Shown here one piece after another: positions 39,730-48,932 of a stretch of DNA of 64,000 nucleotides. The notes beneath the pieces were generated by a model. That model worked only from the letters and a program-made list of their open reading frames with translations, had not been told where the DNA came from and searched no databases. The DNA comes from CAWCQC01 sp963819905 (GTDB taxonomy: Bacteria; Actinomycetota; Thermoleophilia; Gaiellales; Gaiellaceae): positions 124,001 through 188,000 of the forward strand of contig CAWFXP010000006.1 in NCBI GenBank assembly GCA_963819905.1, in the 5' to 3' direction. The stretch's first letter is position 1, and each line of letters opens with the position of its first letter. The position numbers and the translations under genes were made by a program.

Positions 39730-40715
39730 ATGAAGATCGGGCTCTTCACCGTCCTGTTCAACGACAAGCCGCTCGAGGAGGTGGCCGACTACGCCGCCGG
39801 TCTCGGCTACGAGATGGTCGAGCTCGCCGCCTGGCGGGGATCGAATCACTTCGACACAGACCGCGCTGCCGAGGATCCCGCTCTACGGGAAGGGCGTCAA
39901 GAAGGCGCTCGCCGACCGGGGTATCGAAATCTCAGCGCTCTCGAACCACCTCTTCTCGCAGATGGTGCTGCCGTTCAGCGACGCGAGCCTCGACGAGTGG
40001 GCCGGAACCTCCGACAAGGAGGAGATGGTCAAGCTCGGAACGGAGCACATCATCAAGACGGCCGAGGTCGCCTCTGCGCTCGAGATCCAGACGGTCTGTG
40101 GATTCTTCGGATCGACCGTCTGGGAGAGCTGGTACATCTGGCCACCGCAGCGCCTGGCGATCTACGAAGAGGGCTGGGAGCTCTTCGTCGAGCGCTGGAG
40201 CCCGATCCTCGACCGCTTCAAGGAGCTCGGCGTCCGGTTTGCCCACGAGGTCCACCCGACCGAGATCGCCTACAACGTCTACACGGCCGAGGAGGCGATC
40301 AAGCGGCTCGACCGCGACGACTGGGGCTTCAACTTCGATCCGAGCCACCTGATCTGGCAGATGATCGACCCGGTCGTCTTCATCAAGAAGTTCGGCAACC
40401 GGATCTTCCACGCCCACGCGAAGGACTGGGAGCTCCAGAAGGACATCCTGCACATCGACGGCGTCACGAGCGGCGGCTCGTGGCAGCGCCCGGACCGCGC
40501 CGCCCGCTACCGCGTACCGGGCTGGGGCGACGTCGAGTGGAAGCGCGTCATGACGGCCCTGCTCGAAGTCGGCTACGACTACGTCCTCTCGTTCGAGCAC
40601 GAGGATCCGGTGATGTCCGAGGAGGACGGCTGCGAGCAGTGCGATCAAGTTCCTGCAGCCGCTCATCATCAAGAAGCCGCTCGGGCCCGACTCCACGGCC
40701 TGGTGGCTCGCATAG
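39730..40715 (+). CDS. Sugar phosphate isomerase/epimerase-family TIM-barrel protein (5)
   Basis: About 327 residues. Metal-site positions: Glu in FAHEVHPTE, Asp/His in FNFDPSHLIWQ, His in FHAHAKDWEL and Glu in LSFEHEDPV. It belongs to the HAKD/EHED subgroup with 24012. Extra bases near 39880 (CCC-G) and 40645 (TGC-G-ATC, a Val/Ile doubling) break the frame. GGGAGG lies ahead of the ATG. The adjacent Gfo/Idh/MocA gene suggests that an oxidised (keto) sugar or glycoside is its substrate. Confidence 0.84.
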
Positions 40716-40740
40716 CCGCCCCGGAAGCGAAGGGAGAGCC

Positions 40741-41936
40741 ATGGCTGAGGAACCGCAGGTCGGCTTCGTCACGATGGGCGAGGCCGCAGCCGGCGAGGAG
40801 ATCCCGTCGATCGGGATCGGGATGCTCGGCTACGCCTTCATGGGCAAGGCCCACTCGAACGCGCTGAAGAAGATCGCGTACATGACGTGGCCGCCGCCGT
40901 ACATCCCGCGGCTCGTCGCGATCTCGGGGCGCAACGAGGAGGCGGTCAAGGAGGCTGCCCGCCGCTACGGCTACGAGAAGTGGACGACCGACTGGCGGGA
41001 GGTCGTCGCGAACCCGGACGTCCAGGTGTTCGACAACGGCGGGCCGAACGACATCCACCTCGAGCCGACGGTCGCCGCGGCGAAGGCGGGCAAGCACATC
41101 ATCTGCGAGAAGCCGCTCGGCCGGACCGCCGACGAGAGCTACGAGATCTGGAAGGGCGTCGCCGAAGACGGGCGTGAAGGCGATGACCGCCTTCAACTAC
41201 CGCTTCTATCCCGCGATCCGCCTCGCGAAGGAGATGATCGACGGCGGCGAGCTCGGCGAGATCTACCACTTCCGCGGCCGCTACCACCAGGAATGGATCA
41301 TGGATCCGGAGTTCCCCAAGGTCTGGCGGCTCGACAAGTCGGTCGCGGGCTCGGGTGCGCTCGGCGACCTCGGCGCGCACGTGATCGACCAGTCGCGCTA
41401 CCTCGTCGGCGAGCCGGCGGCGGTGAACGGCGTCCTCCGGACGTTCATCGAGGAGCGGCCGGGCGGCACCGTCGACGTCGACGACGCGTTCGAGGCGACC
41501 GTCGAGTTCGAGAACGGCGCCATCGGCACCTACGAGGCGACCCGCTTCGCGGCCGGCCGCAAGAATCAGATGCGCTGGGAGATCAACGGCTCGAAGGGGA
41601 CGATCGTCTTCGACTCGGAGCGGCTGAACGAGCTGCTCGTGAACATCGTCGACTCGAAGCCCGGCGAGCACGCCCAGGGCTTCCGCACCGTGCTCGTCTC
41701 GGAGGCCTACCACCCGTACTGGGAGCACTGGTGGCCCCACGGCCACATGATCGGCTGGGAGGACAACTTCGTCCACGAGCTGCTCCATCTGCTCAGGGTG
41801 CATCAAGGAGGACACGCCGATCGGCCCCCACGGGGCGACCATCGAGGACGGCTACCGCTGCGCGGAGATCTGCGACGCGATCGTCCGCTCGCACGAGACC
41901 GGTCAGCGGCAGGAGATCACCTACCGCTCGCTATGA
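40741..41936 (+). CDS. Gfo/Idh/MocA-family NAD(P)-dependent sugar oxidoreductase (1)
   Basis: About 397 residues. The N-terminal Rossmann motif is GIGMLGYAFMGKAHSNA, with the family EKP (CEKPLGRTADE) that positions cofactor and catalytic Lys. The substrate-side helix GDLGAHVIDQSRYL provides the His. Members oxidise a ring hydroxyl of sugars, inositols or glycosides, often at C1 or C3. Extra bases near 41174 (GGG-C) and 41806 (GTG-C) break the frame. The gene overlaps the following SDR by ATGA and follows the isomerase by 25 bases. Confidence 0.87.
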
Positions 41937-42741
41937 GCGATCGCTCTCCCTACGAGCTCGCCGGCAAGCGTGTCGTCATCACGGGCGCCTCGCAGGGGAT
42001 CGGCGCGGCGGCCGCGGTCGCGCTGGCGACGGCGGGAGCCGACGTGGCGTTCACCTACCGCAGCGCGGACGCCGAGGCGGAGCACACCGCCGTCGGCGAT
42101 CCGCGCCGGCCGGGCGACAGGCGATCGTGCTCAAGGGCGACACGGGCGACCCGATGCAGGTCGAGGCAGCTCGCCGACGGGGTCGTCTCGGAGCCTGGGG
42201 CGGCATCGACGTCTGGGTGAACAACGCCGCGCGCGCTGCTGGTGAAGCCGTTCCTCGAGATGACCGACGAGGACTGGCACGGCCTGCTCGCGCGCGAACC
42301 TGCACGGCTACTACTACGGCTGCCGGGCGGCGATCCGGCAGATGGTCGCGCAGGGAACCGGCGGGCGCATCGTCAACGTCACCTCGGTCGTCGACATCCA
42401 GCCGATCGCCGACCTGTCGGCCTACTTCACCGCGAAGGGCGGGATCCTCGGGCTCACGAAGGCGCTCGCCGTCGAGTTCGGCCCGCACCGGGATCACCGT
42501 CAACGCGGTCTCGCCCGGCGCGACCGACACGCCGCTCAACCAGGTCGCGTACACGCCGGAGGTGCGCAAGAACTACAACGAGCGCATCCCGCTCGGGCGG
42601 ATCGCCTCGGCCGAGGAGATCGCCGACCCGTTCGTCTTCCTCGCCTCGGATGCGTCCCGCTACGTCACCGGGCTGGAGCTCGTCGTCGACGGCGGCATCA
42701 TCCTGAACGGCAACGTCGGCCACGCGAGGACGCACGAGTGA
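41933..42741 (+). CDS. Short-chain dehydrogenase/reductase
   Basis: About 266 residues. TGASQGIGAAAAVAL is the cofactor loop, NNAA the structural motif, TSVVD carries the Ser, and YFTAK is the active pair; it ends LELVVDGGIILNG. Between 42100 and 42490 eight extra bases occur; eight fits the observed length modulo 3. Many are synonymous doublings (GGC-G, GCG-A, GGG-C, CGC-G, GCG-C). It is translationally coupled to the Gfo/Idh gene and to the following ALDH (GTGA). Confidence 0.82.
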
Positions 42742-44202
42742 GCACCACCGCCCGGACGCTCGAGAACTTCATCGGCGGACGCTGGGTCGCCGCTTCGACG
42801 GCCGACGCGGTCGACGACCTGAACCCGGCCGACCCGTCCGACGTGCTCGCCCGGGTGCCGCTCTCGACGCGCGGCGGACACCGAGGCGGCGATCGCAGGC
42901 AGCGGCCGACGCGTTTCCCGGCCTGGAAGGCGATGTCGCCGATCCGGCGTGGCCAGATCCTCGTCCGGGCGTCCCGCCTGATCGAGGAGCGCCAGGAGGA
43001 GCTCGCCCGGCTCATCACCCGGGAGCAGGGGAAGACGCTGGCCGAGGCGCGCGGCGAGGTGCCGCGGGTGATCGCAGTTCATGGAGCTGGATCGGCCACC
43101 AGGGCGGCTCGATCACCGGGCATCACGGCGCCCACCGAGTCCGACCGGATGATGGGGCTGACGCTGCGTGAGCCGCTCGGGGTCGTCGGCCTGATCACGC
43201 CGTGGAACTTCCCCTTCAACATCCCGAGCTGGAAGCTCGGCTCGTCGCTCGTCTGCGGGAACACGGTCGTGCTGAAGCCGGCGCAGCTGACGCCGCTCAC
43301 GGCGATCGCGCTCGTCGAGGCGCTGGCGGACGCCGGGGTCCCGGACGGCGTCCTCAACCTCGTGCTCGGCTCCGGCCGGGTGGTGGGCGAGGCGATCGTG
43401 ACCGATCCCCGCGTCAAGGCGATCTCGTTCACCGGCTCGACTGCGGTCGGGACCGACATCAACGTCAAGGCGGCCGCGCTCGGCAAGCGGGTGCAGGCGG
43501 AGATGGGCGGGCACAACGCGGTGATCGTCCTCGAGGACGCCGATCTCGAGCGGGCGGCCAAGGGCTGCGTCATGGCCGCGTTCGGGACGACCGGGCAGCG
43601 CTGCACGGCGCCGAGGCGGATCGTCGCCGTGCGCTCCGTCGCCGACCGGCTCACCGAGCTGCTCGCCGAGGAGACGAGGAAGGTGAGGGTCGGTCCCGGA
43701 GACGACGAGGCGTCCGATATCGGGCCTCTCGTCGACGAGTCCGCGCTCGAAGAGGTCCTCGGTGCGATCGACCGCGCGAAGGCAGGAGGGCGCGGCGCTG
43801 GTCGTCGGCGGCTCGCGCGCCGGCACGGGCAACGGCTCCGGCTACTTCCTCGAGCCGACGCTGCTCGCGAACGTCGACCGCTCGATGACGATCGCGAACG
43901 AGGAGGTCTTCGGCCCGGTGCTGCCGGTGATGGAGGTGGCCGACTTCGACGAGGCGATCGACGTCGCGACCTCGACCCGCTACGGGCTCTCGGCGTCGAT
44001 CTACACGCGTGACCTGAACGCGGCGATCCGCTTCATGCAGGAGACCGACGCGGGCGTCGTCCACATCAACAAGCCGCCGATCGGGGCGGAGAACCACCTG
44101 CCCTTCGGCGGGCTGAAGGGATCGGGCCTCGGCCCGAAGGAGCTCGGCTCCGTCGCCGACTTCTACACGCAGACGAAGACGGTGTACGTCGACTACTCCT
44201 GA
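42738..44202 (+). CDS. NAD(P)-dependent aldehyde dehydrogenase (second)
   Basis: About 485 residues. TPWNFPFNIPSWKLGSSL, FTGSTAVGTDI, the Glu base in AEMGGHNAV, nucleophile Cys in TGQRCTAPRR and EEVFGPVLPV identify the family. The pattern is semialdehyde-dehydrogenase-like, so it may oxidise a sugar-derived semialdehyde. Seven extra bases (near 42873, 42893, 42914, 43077, 43089, 43118, 43787) break the frame, mostly before residue 130. GTG start, overlapping the SDR stop. It ends the GntR-side gene series and is followed by a palindromic spacer. Confidence 0.83.
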
Positions 44203-44222
44203 GCCTTCAGCTCAGGAGTAAC

Positions 44223-44315
44223 GGGCCGGACAGGTCCGGCCCCTACGGTTCGCGCCGCACCTTCGCGTCCGGGCGGCTCGACCCGACGCATGTAGGGGCC
44301 GGACCTGTCCGGCCC
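44223..44315. repeat. Inverted pair of palindromic elements with GGGCCGGAC arms
   Basis: Each element is a palindrome with GGGCCGGAC and GTCCGGCCC arms around AG (44223-44242) or CT (44296-44315). The two copies face each other, flanked by CTAC and GTAG, so together they form a larger inverted repeat with 24-base arms about 45 bases apart. The same element occurs twice at 58287-58339. It may terminate the ALDH operon or be a dispersed intergenic repeat. Confidence 0.85.
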
Positions 44316-44388
44316 AGCGCGGGTTCGCGTATTCCCGGTCTCCATCGGCGACCCGACCGCCCGGCGCGCACTGCCGCTCGGTCCATGG

Positions 44389-44418
44389 TTGAAAACGTTC
44401 CCAATCCTCGACTAGAGT
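44389..44418 (+). promoter_or_regulatory. Promoter and LacI-type operator of the metallo-beta-lactamase gene
   Basis: TTGAAA (44389-44394), an 18-base spacer and TAGAGT (44413-44418) form the promoter. TGAAAACGTTCCCA (44390-44403) overlaps the -35 and fits TGNAANCGNTNNCA at every fixed position, as at 12421. The ATG is 13 bases after the -10, with no SD, so the leader is very short. Confidence 0.72.
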
Positions 44419-44431
44419 CGCGCCACAGCGG

Positions 44432-45379
44432 ATGGAGATCGTCCCCGGAATCCAGCGAATCGAGTCGATTCTCGGGCCACGGCCCTTCTCGCAGTACCTG
44501 CTGCACGGGGAGCGGACGCTCCTCGTCGACACGGGCGTCAAGGAGACGCCGGCCGACGTGATCCTGCCCTTCCTCGCAGACGCGGGCTTCGATCCGGCAG
44601 AGCTCGACCTGGTCCTCAACACGCACGCCGACGTCGATCACTTCGGGGGGAACGCCGCGATGCGCGAGGCGGCTCCGCGGGCGCTCTTGTGCGCCCACGC
44701 GCTCGACGCCGCGTGGATCGAGAGCCGGGAGCTGATCCTGCGCGAGCGCTACGGCTGGTACGCGGGGCACGGCATCGGTTACGACCCGGAGACCGCCGCC
44801 TGGCTGCGCGACGCCATGGGGCCTGACGTGCCTGTCGACGTGCGGCTCCAGGGCGGCGAGGTCTTCCGCCTCGGCTCGTCGCTCGAGGCGCACGTGCTCC
44901 ATCTCCCGGGCCACAGCCGCGGTCACATCGGCCTGTGGGTGCCGGCGTCGCGCACCGCGATCGTGCAGGACGCCGTGATGGCGAGCGGGCTGCTCGACAC
45001 GGAGCGCAACGTCATCCATCCGCCGCCGTACTTCGACGCGGCCGCATACGAGGCGTCCGCCCGCCTGCTCGTCAGCCTCGAGCCCGAGCGCCTCCTGACC
45101 GCGCACTACGACGTCATCGAGGGCACGGACGTCGACCGGTTCCTGGACGACACGATCGAGTTCGTTCGCGAGGCGCGCGATGTGGTCGAGGAGATCGTCA
45201 TCGGGGGTCGCGAGCTGACCCTCGCGACCGCGCTGGCCGCGGCCGACCCGCGGCTCGGCCCGTTCACGTCCATGCCGAACGAGCTCGCAGGGCCGCTCCG
45301 GGCGCACCTGCGCGAGCTCGTCGCCGCCGGCCGGGCGGAGGAGTCGCCCGACGGCCTCACCTGGAGGGCGGTCGGTTGA
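44432..45379 (+). CDS. Metallo-beta-lactamase-fold hydrolase
   Basis: A 315-residue protein with an unbroken frame. The zinc motif is THADVDHFGG (HxxxDH with Ala-Asp-Val between), with further ligands in LPGHSRGHIGLW, VQDAVM and LTAHYDVIEG. The family hydrolyses thioesters, lactones or phosphodiesters; beside sugar oxidoreductases a sugar-lactone hydrolase is plausible. It opens the second LacI-linked gene series and is followed 40 bases later by an isomerase gene. Confidence 0.82.
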   Translation: MEIVPGIQRIESILGPRPFSQYLLHGERTLLVDTGVKETPADVILPFLADAGFDPAELDLVLNTHADVDHFGGNAAMREAAPRALLCAHALDAAWIESRELILRERYGWYAGHGIGYDPETAAWLRDAMGPDVPVDVRLQGGEVFRLGSSLEAHVLHLPGHSRGHIGLWVPASRTAIVQDAVMASGLLDTERNVIHPPPYFDAAAYEASARLLVSLEPERLLTAHYDVIEGTDVDRFLDDTIEFVREARDVVEEIVIGGRELTLATALAAADPRLGPFTSMPNELAGPLRAHLRELVAAGRAEESPDGLTWRAVG

Positions 45380-45419
45380 CCGTCCGCTGCTGACAACCCC
45401 TGGCCCCAAGGAGGATCGC

Positions 45420-46244
45420 ATGGAACTCGGAATGATCAGCTCGACCTGGCTCGGCACGAAGGTCGGCCGTCTGGAGGGGATCCGCGCCGCGAAGGAGATC
45501 GGCTTCGACACGTACGACGTGTTCGAGGATCCGCTCGACCTGACGGACGACGAGCGCCGCGAGATCAAGGAGACGTGCGAGGAGGTCGGGCCTGCCGGTC
45601 CGCTCGGTCGTGTGCGTCGCGTTTCGGTCTCGTCGACTTCAACCCCTCGGTACAGCGCTTCACGCTCGACCGCATCAAGGCGTACGTCGACCAGGGCGCC
45701 TACCTCGACGCGCGCAACGTTCTGCTCGTCGTCGGCGAGTACTACTGGGACGGTGAGGTCTTCCCGCGCACGGCGATCTGGGACATGGCGGTCGAAGCCG
45801 TTCGCAATGCGGGCGAGTACGCCGCCTCGAAGGGCCTCGAGGTCGTGCTCGAGCTCGAGCCGTTCGAGGAGGCGCTCCTCAAGGACGTCGACGAGCTCGT
45901 CCGGTTCGTCGAAGGAGGTCGACGTGCCGGCCGTGCGCGCGAACGCCGACATCTCGCACCTGCACCTCTCGAACGCCTCCTTCGACGACGTCGCGAAGCT
46001 CACCGGGCTGATCGGCCACATCCACCTCTCCGACTGCGACGGCAAGGTGCACGGCGACCTGCCCGCCGGCCTGGGCGTGACGCCGATCAGCGAGTACCTG
46101 GCCGCGATCCGCGACACCGGCTACGACGGCACCGTGTCGATCGAGCTCGAGTACTCGCCGGATCCCGACAAGATCGTCGAGTGGGCGCAGCAGGCCTACG
46201 ACGGGACCGCGCAGATCATGCGCGACCTCGGCGTCCGCGCCTAG
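45420..46244 (+). CDS. Sugar phosphate isomerase/epimerase-family TIM-barrel protein (6)
   Basis: About 273 residues. Metal-site positions: Glu in VLELEPFEE, the NADISHLHLS segment in place of the usual Asp-x-x-His strand, His in GHIHLSDCDG and Glu in VSIELEYSPD. The end motif ELEYSPDP is usual for the family. Three extra bases (45587, GGG-C; 45641, TTT-C; 45917, GAA-G) break the frame, all synonymous doublings. GGAGGATC precedes the ATG. It is paired with the Gfo/Idh gene 9 bases downstream, as at 39730/40741. Confidence 0.83.
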   Translation: MELGMISSTWLGTKVGRLEGIRAAKEIGFDTYDVFEDPLDLTDDERREIKETCEEVGPAGPLGRVRRVSVSSTSTPRYSASRSTASRRTSTRAPTSTRATFCSSSASTTGTVRSSRARRSGTWRSKPFAMRASTPPRRASRSCSSSSRSRRRSSRTSTSSSGSSKEVDVPAVRANADISHLHLSNASFDDVAKLTGLIGHIHLSDCDGKVHGDLPAGLGVTPISEYLAAIRDTGYDGTVSIELEYSPDPDKIVEWAQQAYDGTAQIMRDLGVRA

Positions 46245-46253
46245 GAGAACGAC

Positions 46254-47330
46254 GTGGCGGACTTCGATCTCAACACCGGGCCGAACCTCCCCCCGAAGAC
46301 CGACTACGGGATCGGGTGCGTCGGCGCCGGCTTCATCATGAAGGACATCCACCTCGTCGCCTACGGGGAGGCCGGCTTCAACGTGGTCGCGATCGCCTCG
46401 CGCACGCCGGACAACGCGCGGGCGGCCGCCGAGGAGCGCGGCGTCGAGACGGTGCACGACACCTGGCAGGAGCTGCTCGACGACGAGCGCGTCGAGATCG
46501 TCGACATCGCGTTCCCGCCGGACCAGCAGCTCGAGATCGTGCGCGAGGCCTGCAAGCGCGACCACGTGAAGGGGATCCTGGCGCAGAAGCCGGTCGCCTT
46601 CACGCTCGAGGAGGCGGTCGAGATGGTGCGCGCCTGCGACGAGGCCGGGAAGAAGCTCGGCGTCAACCACAACATGCGCTACGACCAGTCGATGCGGGCG
46701 CTCAAGACGCTGCTCGACCGCGGCGAGCTCGGAGAGCCGGTCGTCGGCGAGATCGTCATGAACGCCCGGCCGCACTGGCAGGAGTTCATCAAGCCGTACG
46801 GCCGGATCGCGCTGCTCAACATGTCGATCCACCACCTCGACGCGTTCCGGTTCCTGTTCGGCGACCCGGAGCGCATCCTCGTCAGCGTGCGGCCGGACCC
46901 GAGCCACGACTTCGCGCACGAGGACGGGATGGCGTTCTACGTCCTCGAGTACGCAAACGGCCTGCGCGTGATCGGCCTCGACAACTGCTACACGTGGGTC
47001 GACCACCGGATCGAATGGCGGGTCGAGGGCACCGAAGGCGTGGCCAAGGGGACGATCGGCTGGCCCGACTATCCCGCCGGCAGCCCCTCGACGATCGACT
47101 GGACGACGCGGGCGATGGACGGCGAGTGGGAGCGCCCGCGCTGGGAGGAGCGCTGGTTCCCGCAGGCGTTCAAGGGAACCATGGGCCAGCTCATGCGGGC
47201 GATCCAGGAGGACACGGAGCCGGAGATCTCCGGACGCACGACCCTCGGGACGATGTCGCTCGTCGAGGCGGCCTATCGCTCCGCCGCCGAAGGCCGTGCC
47301 GTCGCGATCTCCGAGGTGACGCCTCGGTGA
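46254..47330 (+). CDS. Gfo/Idh/MocA-family NAD(P)-dependent sugar oxidoreductase (2)
   Basis: A 358-residue protein with an unbroken frame. The Rossmann motif is GCVGAGFIMKDIHLVAY. The catalytic EKP motif reads AQKPVAF, so the Glu is Gln; Lys and Pro are kept. The substrate-side His lies in SIHHLDAFRFL. It is distinct from the copy at 40741 (shorter, different motif), so it probably acts on another intermediate. GTG start, AGGAGAAC ahead. The stop overlaps the GTG of the following SDR. Confidence 0.88.
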   Translation: MADFDLNTGPNLPPKTDYGIGCVGAGFIMKDIHLVAYGEAGFNVVAIASRTPDNARAAAEERGVETVHDTWQELLDDERVEIVDIAFPPDQQLEIVREACKRDHVKGILAQKPVAFTLEEAVEMVRACDEAGKKLGVNHNMRYDQSMRALKTLLDRGELGEPVVGEIVMNARPHWQEFIKPYGRIALLNMSIHHLDAFRFLFGDPERILVSVRPDPSHDFAHEDGMAFYVLEYANGLRVIGLDNCYTWVDHRIEWRVEGTEGVAKGTIGWPDYPAGSPSTIDWTTRAMDGEWERPRWEERWFPQAFKGTMGQLMRAIQEDTEPEISGRTTLGTMSLVEAAYRSAAEGRAVAISEVTPR

Positions 47331-48092
47331 CGCTGGCGCAGTTCCGGCTCGACGGCCGGGTGGCCCTCGTCACCGGCGGCGGCGGTGGGCTCGGCACGAG
47401 CATCTGCCGGGCACTCGCAGAGGCCGGGGCCGCGGTCGCGGTCGTGGGCCGGCCCGGCGATCCGCTCGAGGACGTCCGCGACGCGATCCTCGCGGCAAAC
47501 GGACAGGCGGTCGTGGTCGAGGCCGACGTCTCCGACCTGGCGTCGGTGCGAGGCGATGGCCGATCAGGTGGTGCGCGAGCTGGGCGGCGTCGACGTGCTG
47601 GTGAACAACGCCGCGATCTATCCGCGCCGGGCCTGGGACGAGATCACCGAGGAGGAGTGGGATGCCGTCCAGGCGACGAACGTAAAGGGGTACTTCCTCT
47701 GCGCGAGGGCCGTGCACGAGTCGATGAAGGCGCGGGGCCACGGCCGGATCGTCAACCTCAGCTCGATCACCTTCTTCATCGGCCTGCCCATGCTCCTCGA
47801 CTACGTGGTCTCGAAGGGCGGCGTCATCGGCTTCACCCGCGCCCTTGCCCGCGAGCTCGGCCCCGAGGGAATCACGGTGAACGCCATCGCTCCCGGCGCC
47901 TTCCCCACAGATGCCGAGAAGATCCACCCGAACCCCGAGGAGTACACGCAGTGGATCTACGACCAGCAGAGCCTCAAGCGCCGCGGCACGCCCGAGGACA
48001 TCGGCAACCTCGCCGTCTTCCTCGCGAGCGACGCGTCGAGCTTCATCACCGGCCAGACGATCATGATCGACGGCGGCTGGGCGATGCACTGA
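47327..48092 (+). CDS. Short-chain dehydrogenase/reductase
   Basis: About 254 residues. TGGGGGLGTSICRAL is the cofactor loop, NNAAIYPRR the structural motif, NLSSITF carries the Ser, YVVSK is the active pair, and TIMIDGGWAMH ends the protein. One extra base near 47551 (CGA-G, both arginine) breaks the frame. It is coupled to the Gfo/Idh gene by a GTGA overlap and to the next SDR by a 1-base gap. Confidence 0.87.
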
Positions 48093-48093
48093 C

Positions 48094-48855
48094 GTGACGA
48101 TGCCGCGCCTCGAGGGCGAAGTCGCGATCGTCACGGGAGCTGCCCAGAGCATCGGCTCCGCGATCGCCGATGCGCTCGAGGGTGAGGGCGCGCACGTCGC
48201 CCGCACCGGGCTCTCGCGGACGCCGATCGTCCTCGACGTGCGCGATCGGGTCTCGATCGAGGCGGCGGTGGACGAGGTCGAGCGTACGCTCGGGACGCCC
48301 ACGATCCTCGTCAACAACGCGGCCGTGAACCGGATCGGCCCCGCCGAGAGCCTGAGCGAGGAGGACTGGGCGACCGTGCTCGACGTGAACCTGAACGGCG
48401 TCTTCCGCTGCTGCCAGATCGTCGGCCGCCGCATGCTCGCGGCCGGGCGCGGGGTGATCGTGAACGTCGCCTCCGTCACGGGCGCCGAGGTAGGCGTTCC
48501 CGGGCGCGCGCCATACGGGGCGAGCAAGGCCGGAGTCGTCGGGCTGACGCGGATCCTGGGGGTGGAGTGGGCAGGCCGCGGCGTGCGCGTGAACGCAGTC
48601 GAGCCGGGGCCCGTCAGGACGCGGATGGTCGAGGCGGCGATGCGAGACGGAATCCTCGTCGAGCAGGAGGTCATCGACCGGATCCCGGCCGGGCGGCTGG
48701 CGACTCCGGAAGACGTCGCGCAGGCAGTCGTCCTCCTCGCGTCCGCAGATGCCGGCTTCGTGACCGGTCAGACCCTCGTGGTCGACGGCGGCTACGCGGC
48801 CTACGGCGCCGCCGGCCCTGCCTCGCGCGCGGTCGGCGAGTCGCGGGCGCAGTAG
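48094..48855 (+). CDS. Short-chain dehydrogenase/reductase
   Basis: A 253-residue classical SDR with an unbroken frame: TGAAQSIGSAIADAL, NNAAVNR, NVASVTG and YGASK. The region after the cofactor loop is compact (ARTGLSRTPIVLDVRD), omitting part of the usual second helix. It starts GTG 48094 (ATG 48100 possible) right after the preceding SDR. Both probably act on hydroxyls of the same sugar derivative. It ends the LacI-linked series that begins at 44432. Confidence 0.88.
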   Translation: MTMPRLEGEVAIVTGAAQSIGSAIADALEGEGAHVARTGLSRTPIVLDVRDRVSIEAAVDEVERTLGTPTILVNNAAVNRIGPAESLSEEDWATVLDVNLNGVFRCCQIVGRRMLAAGRGVIVNVASVTGAEVGVPGRAPYGASKAGVVGLTRILGVEWAGRGVRVNAVEPGPVRTRMVEAAMRDGILVEQEVIDRIPAGRLATPEDVAQAVVLLASADAGFVTGQTLVVDGGYAAYGAAGPASRAVGESRAQ

Positions 48856-48865
48856 CGGCGTCGCA

Positions 48866-48895
48866 TTGACTTTCGCCGGGTGCCGGCTCTAGGTT
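48866..48895 (+). promoter_or_regulatory. Promoter of the phosphotriesterase-like gene
   Basis: TTGACT (48866-48871), an 18-base spacer and TAGGTT (48890-48895) precede a strong SD (AAGGAGG) and ATG 48933. Just after the -10, CTATCGATTATCGG forms an imperfect palindrome that could be an operator for a GntR-type regulator; this is speculative. Confidence 0.55.
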
Positions 48896-48932
48896 CGCAT
48901 CGTCACTATCGATTATCGGTAAGGAGGCGAGG

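Noticed and set aside
48900..48925. CTATCGATTATCGG as a definite GntR operator
   Set aside because: It is an imperfect palindrome seen only once in the window, so I mention it within the promoter entry and do not list it as a site.
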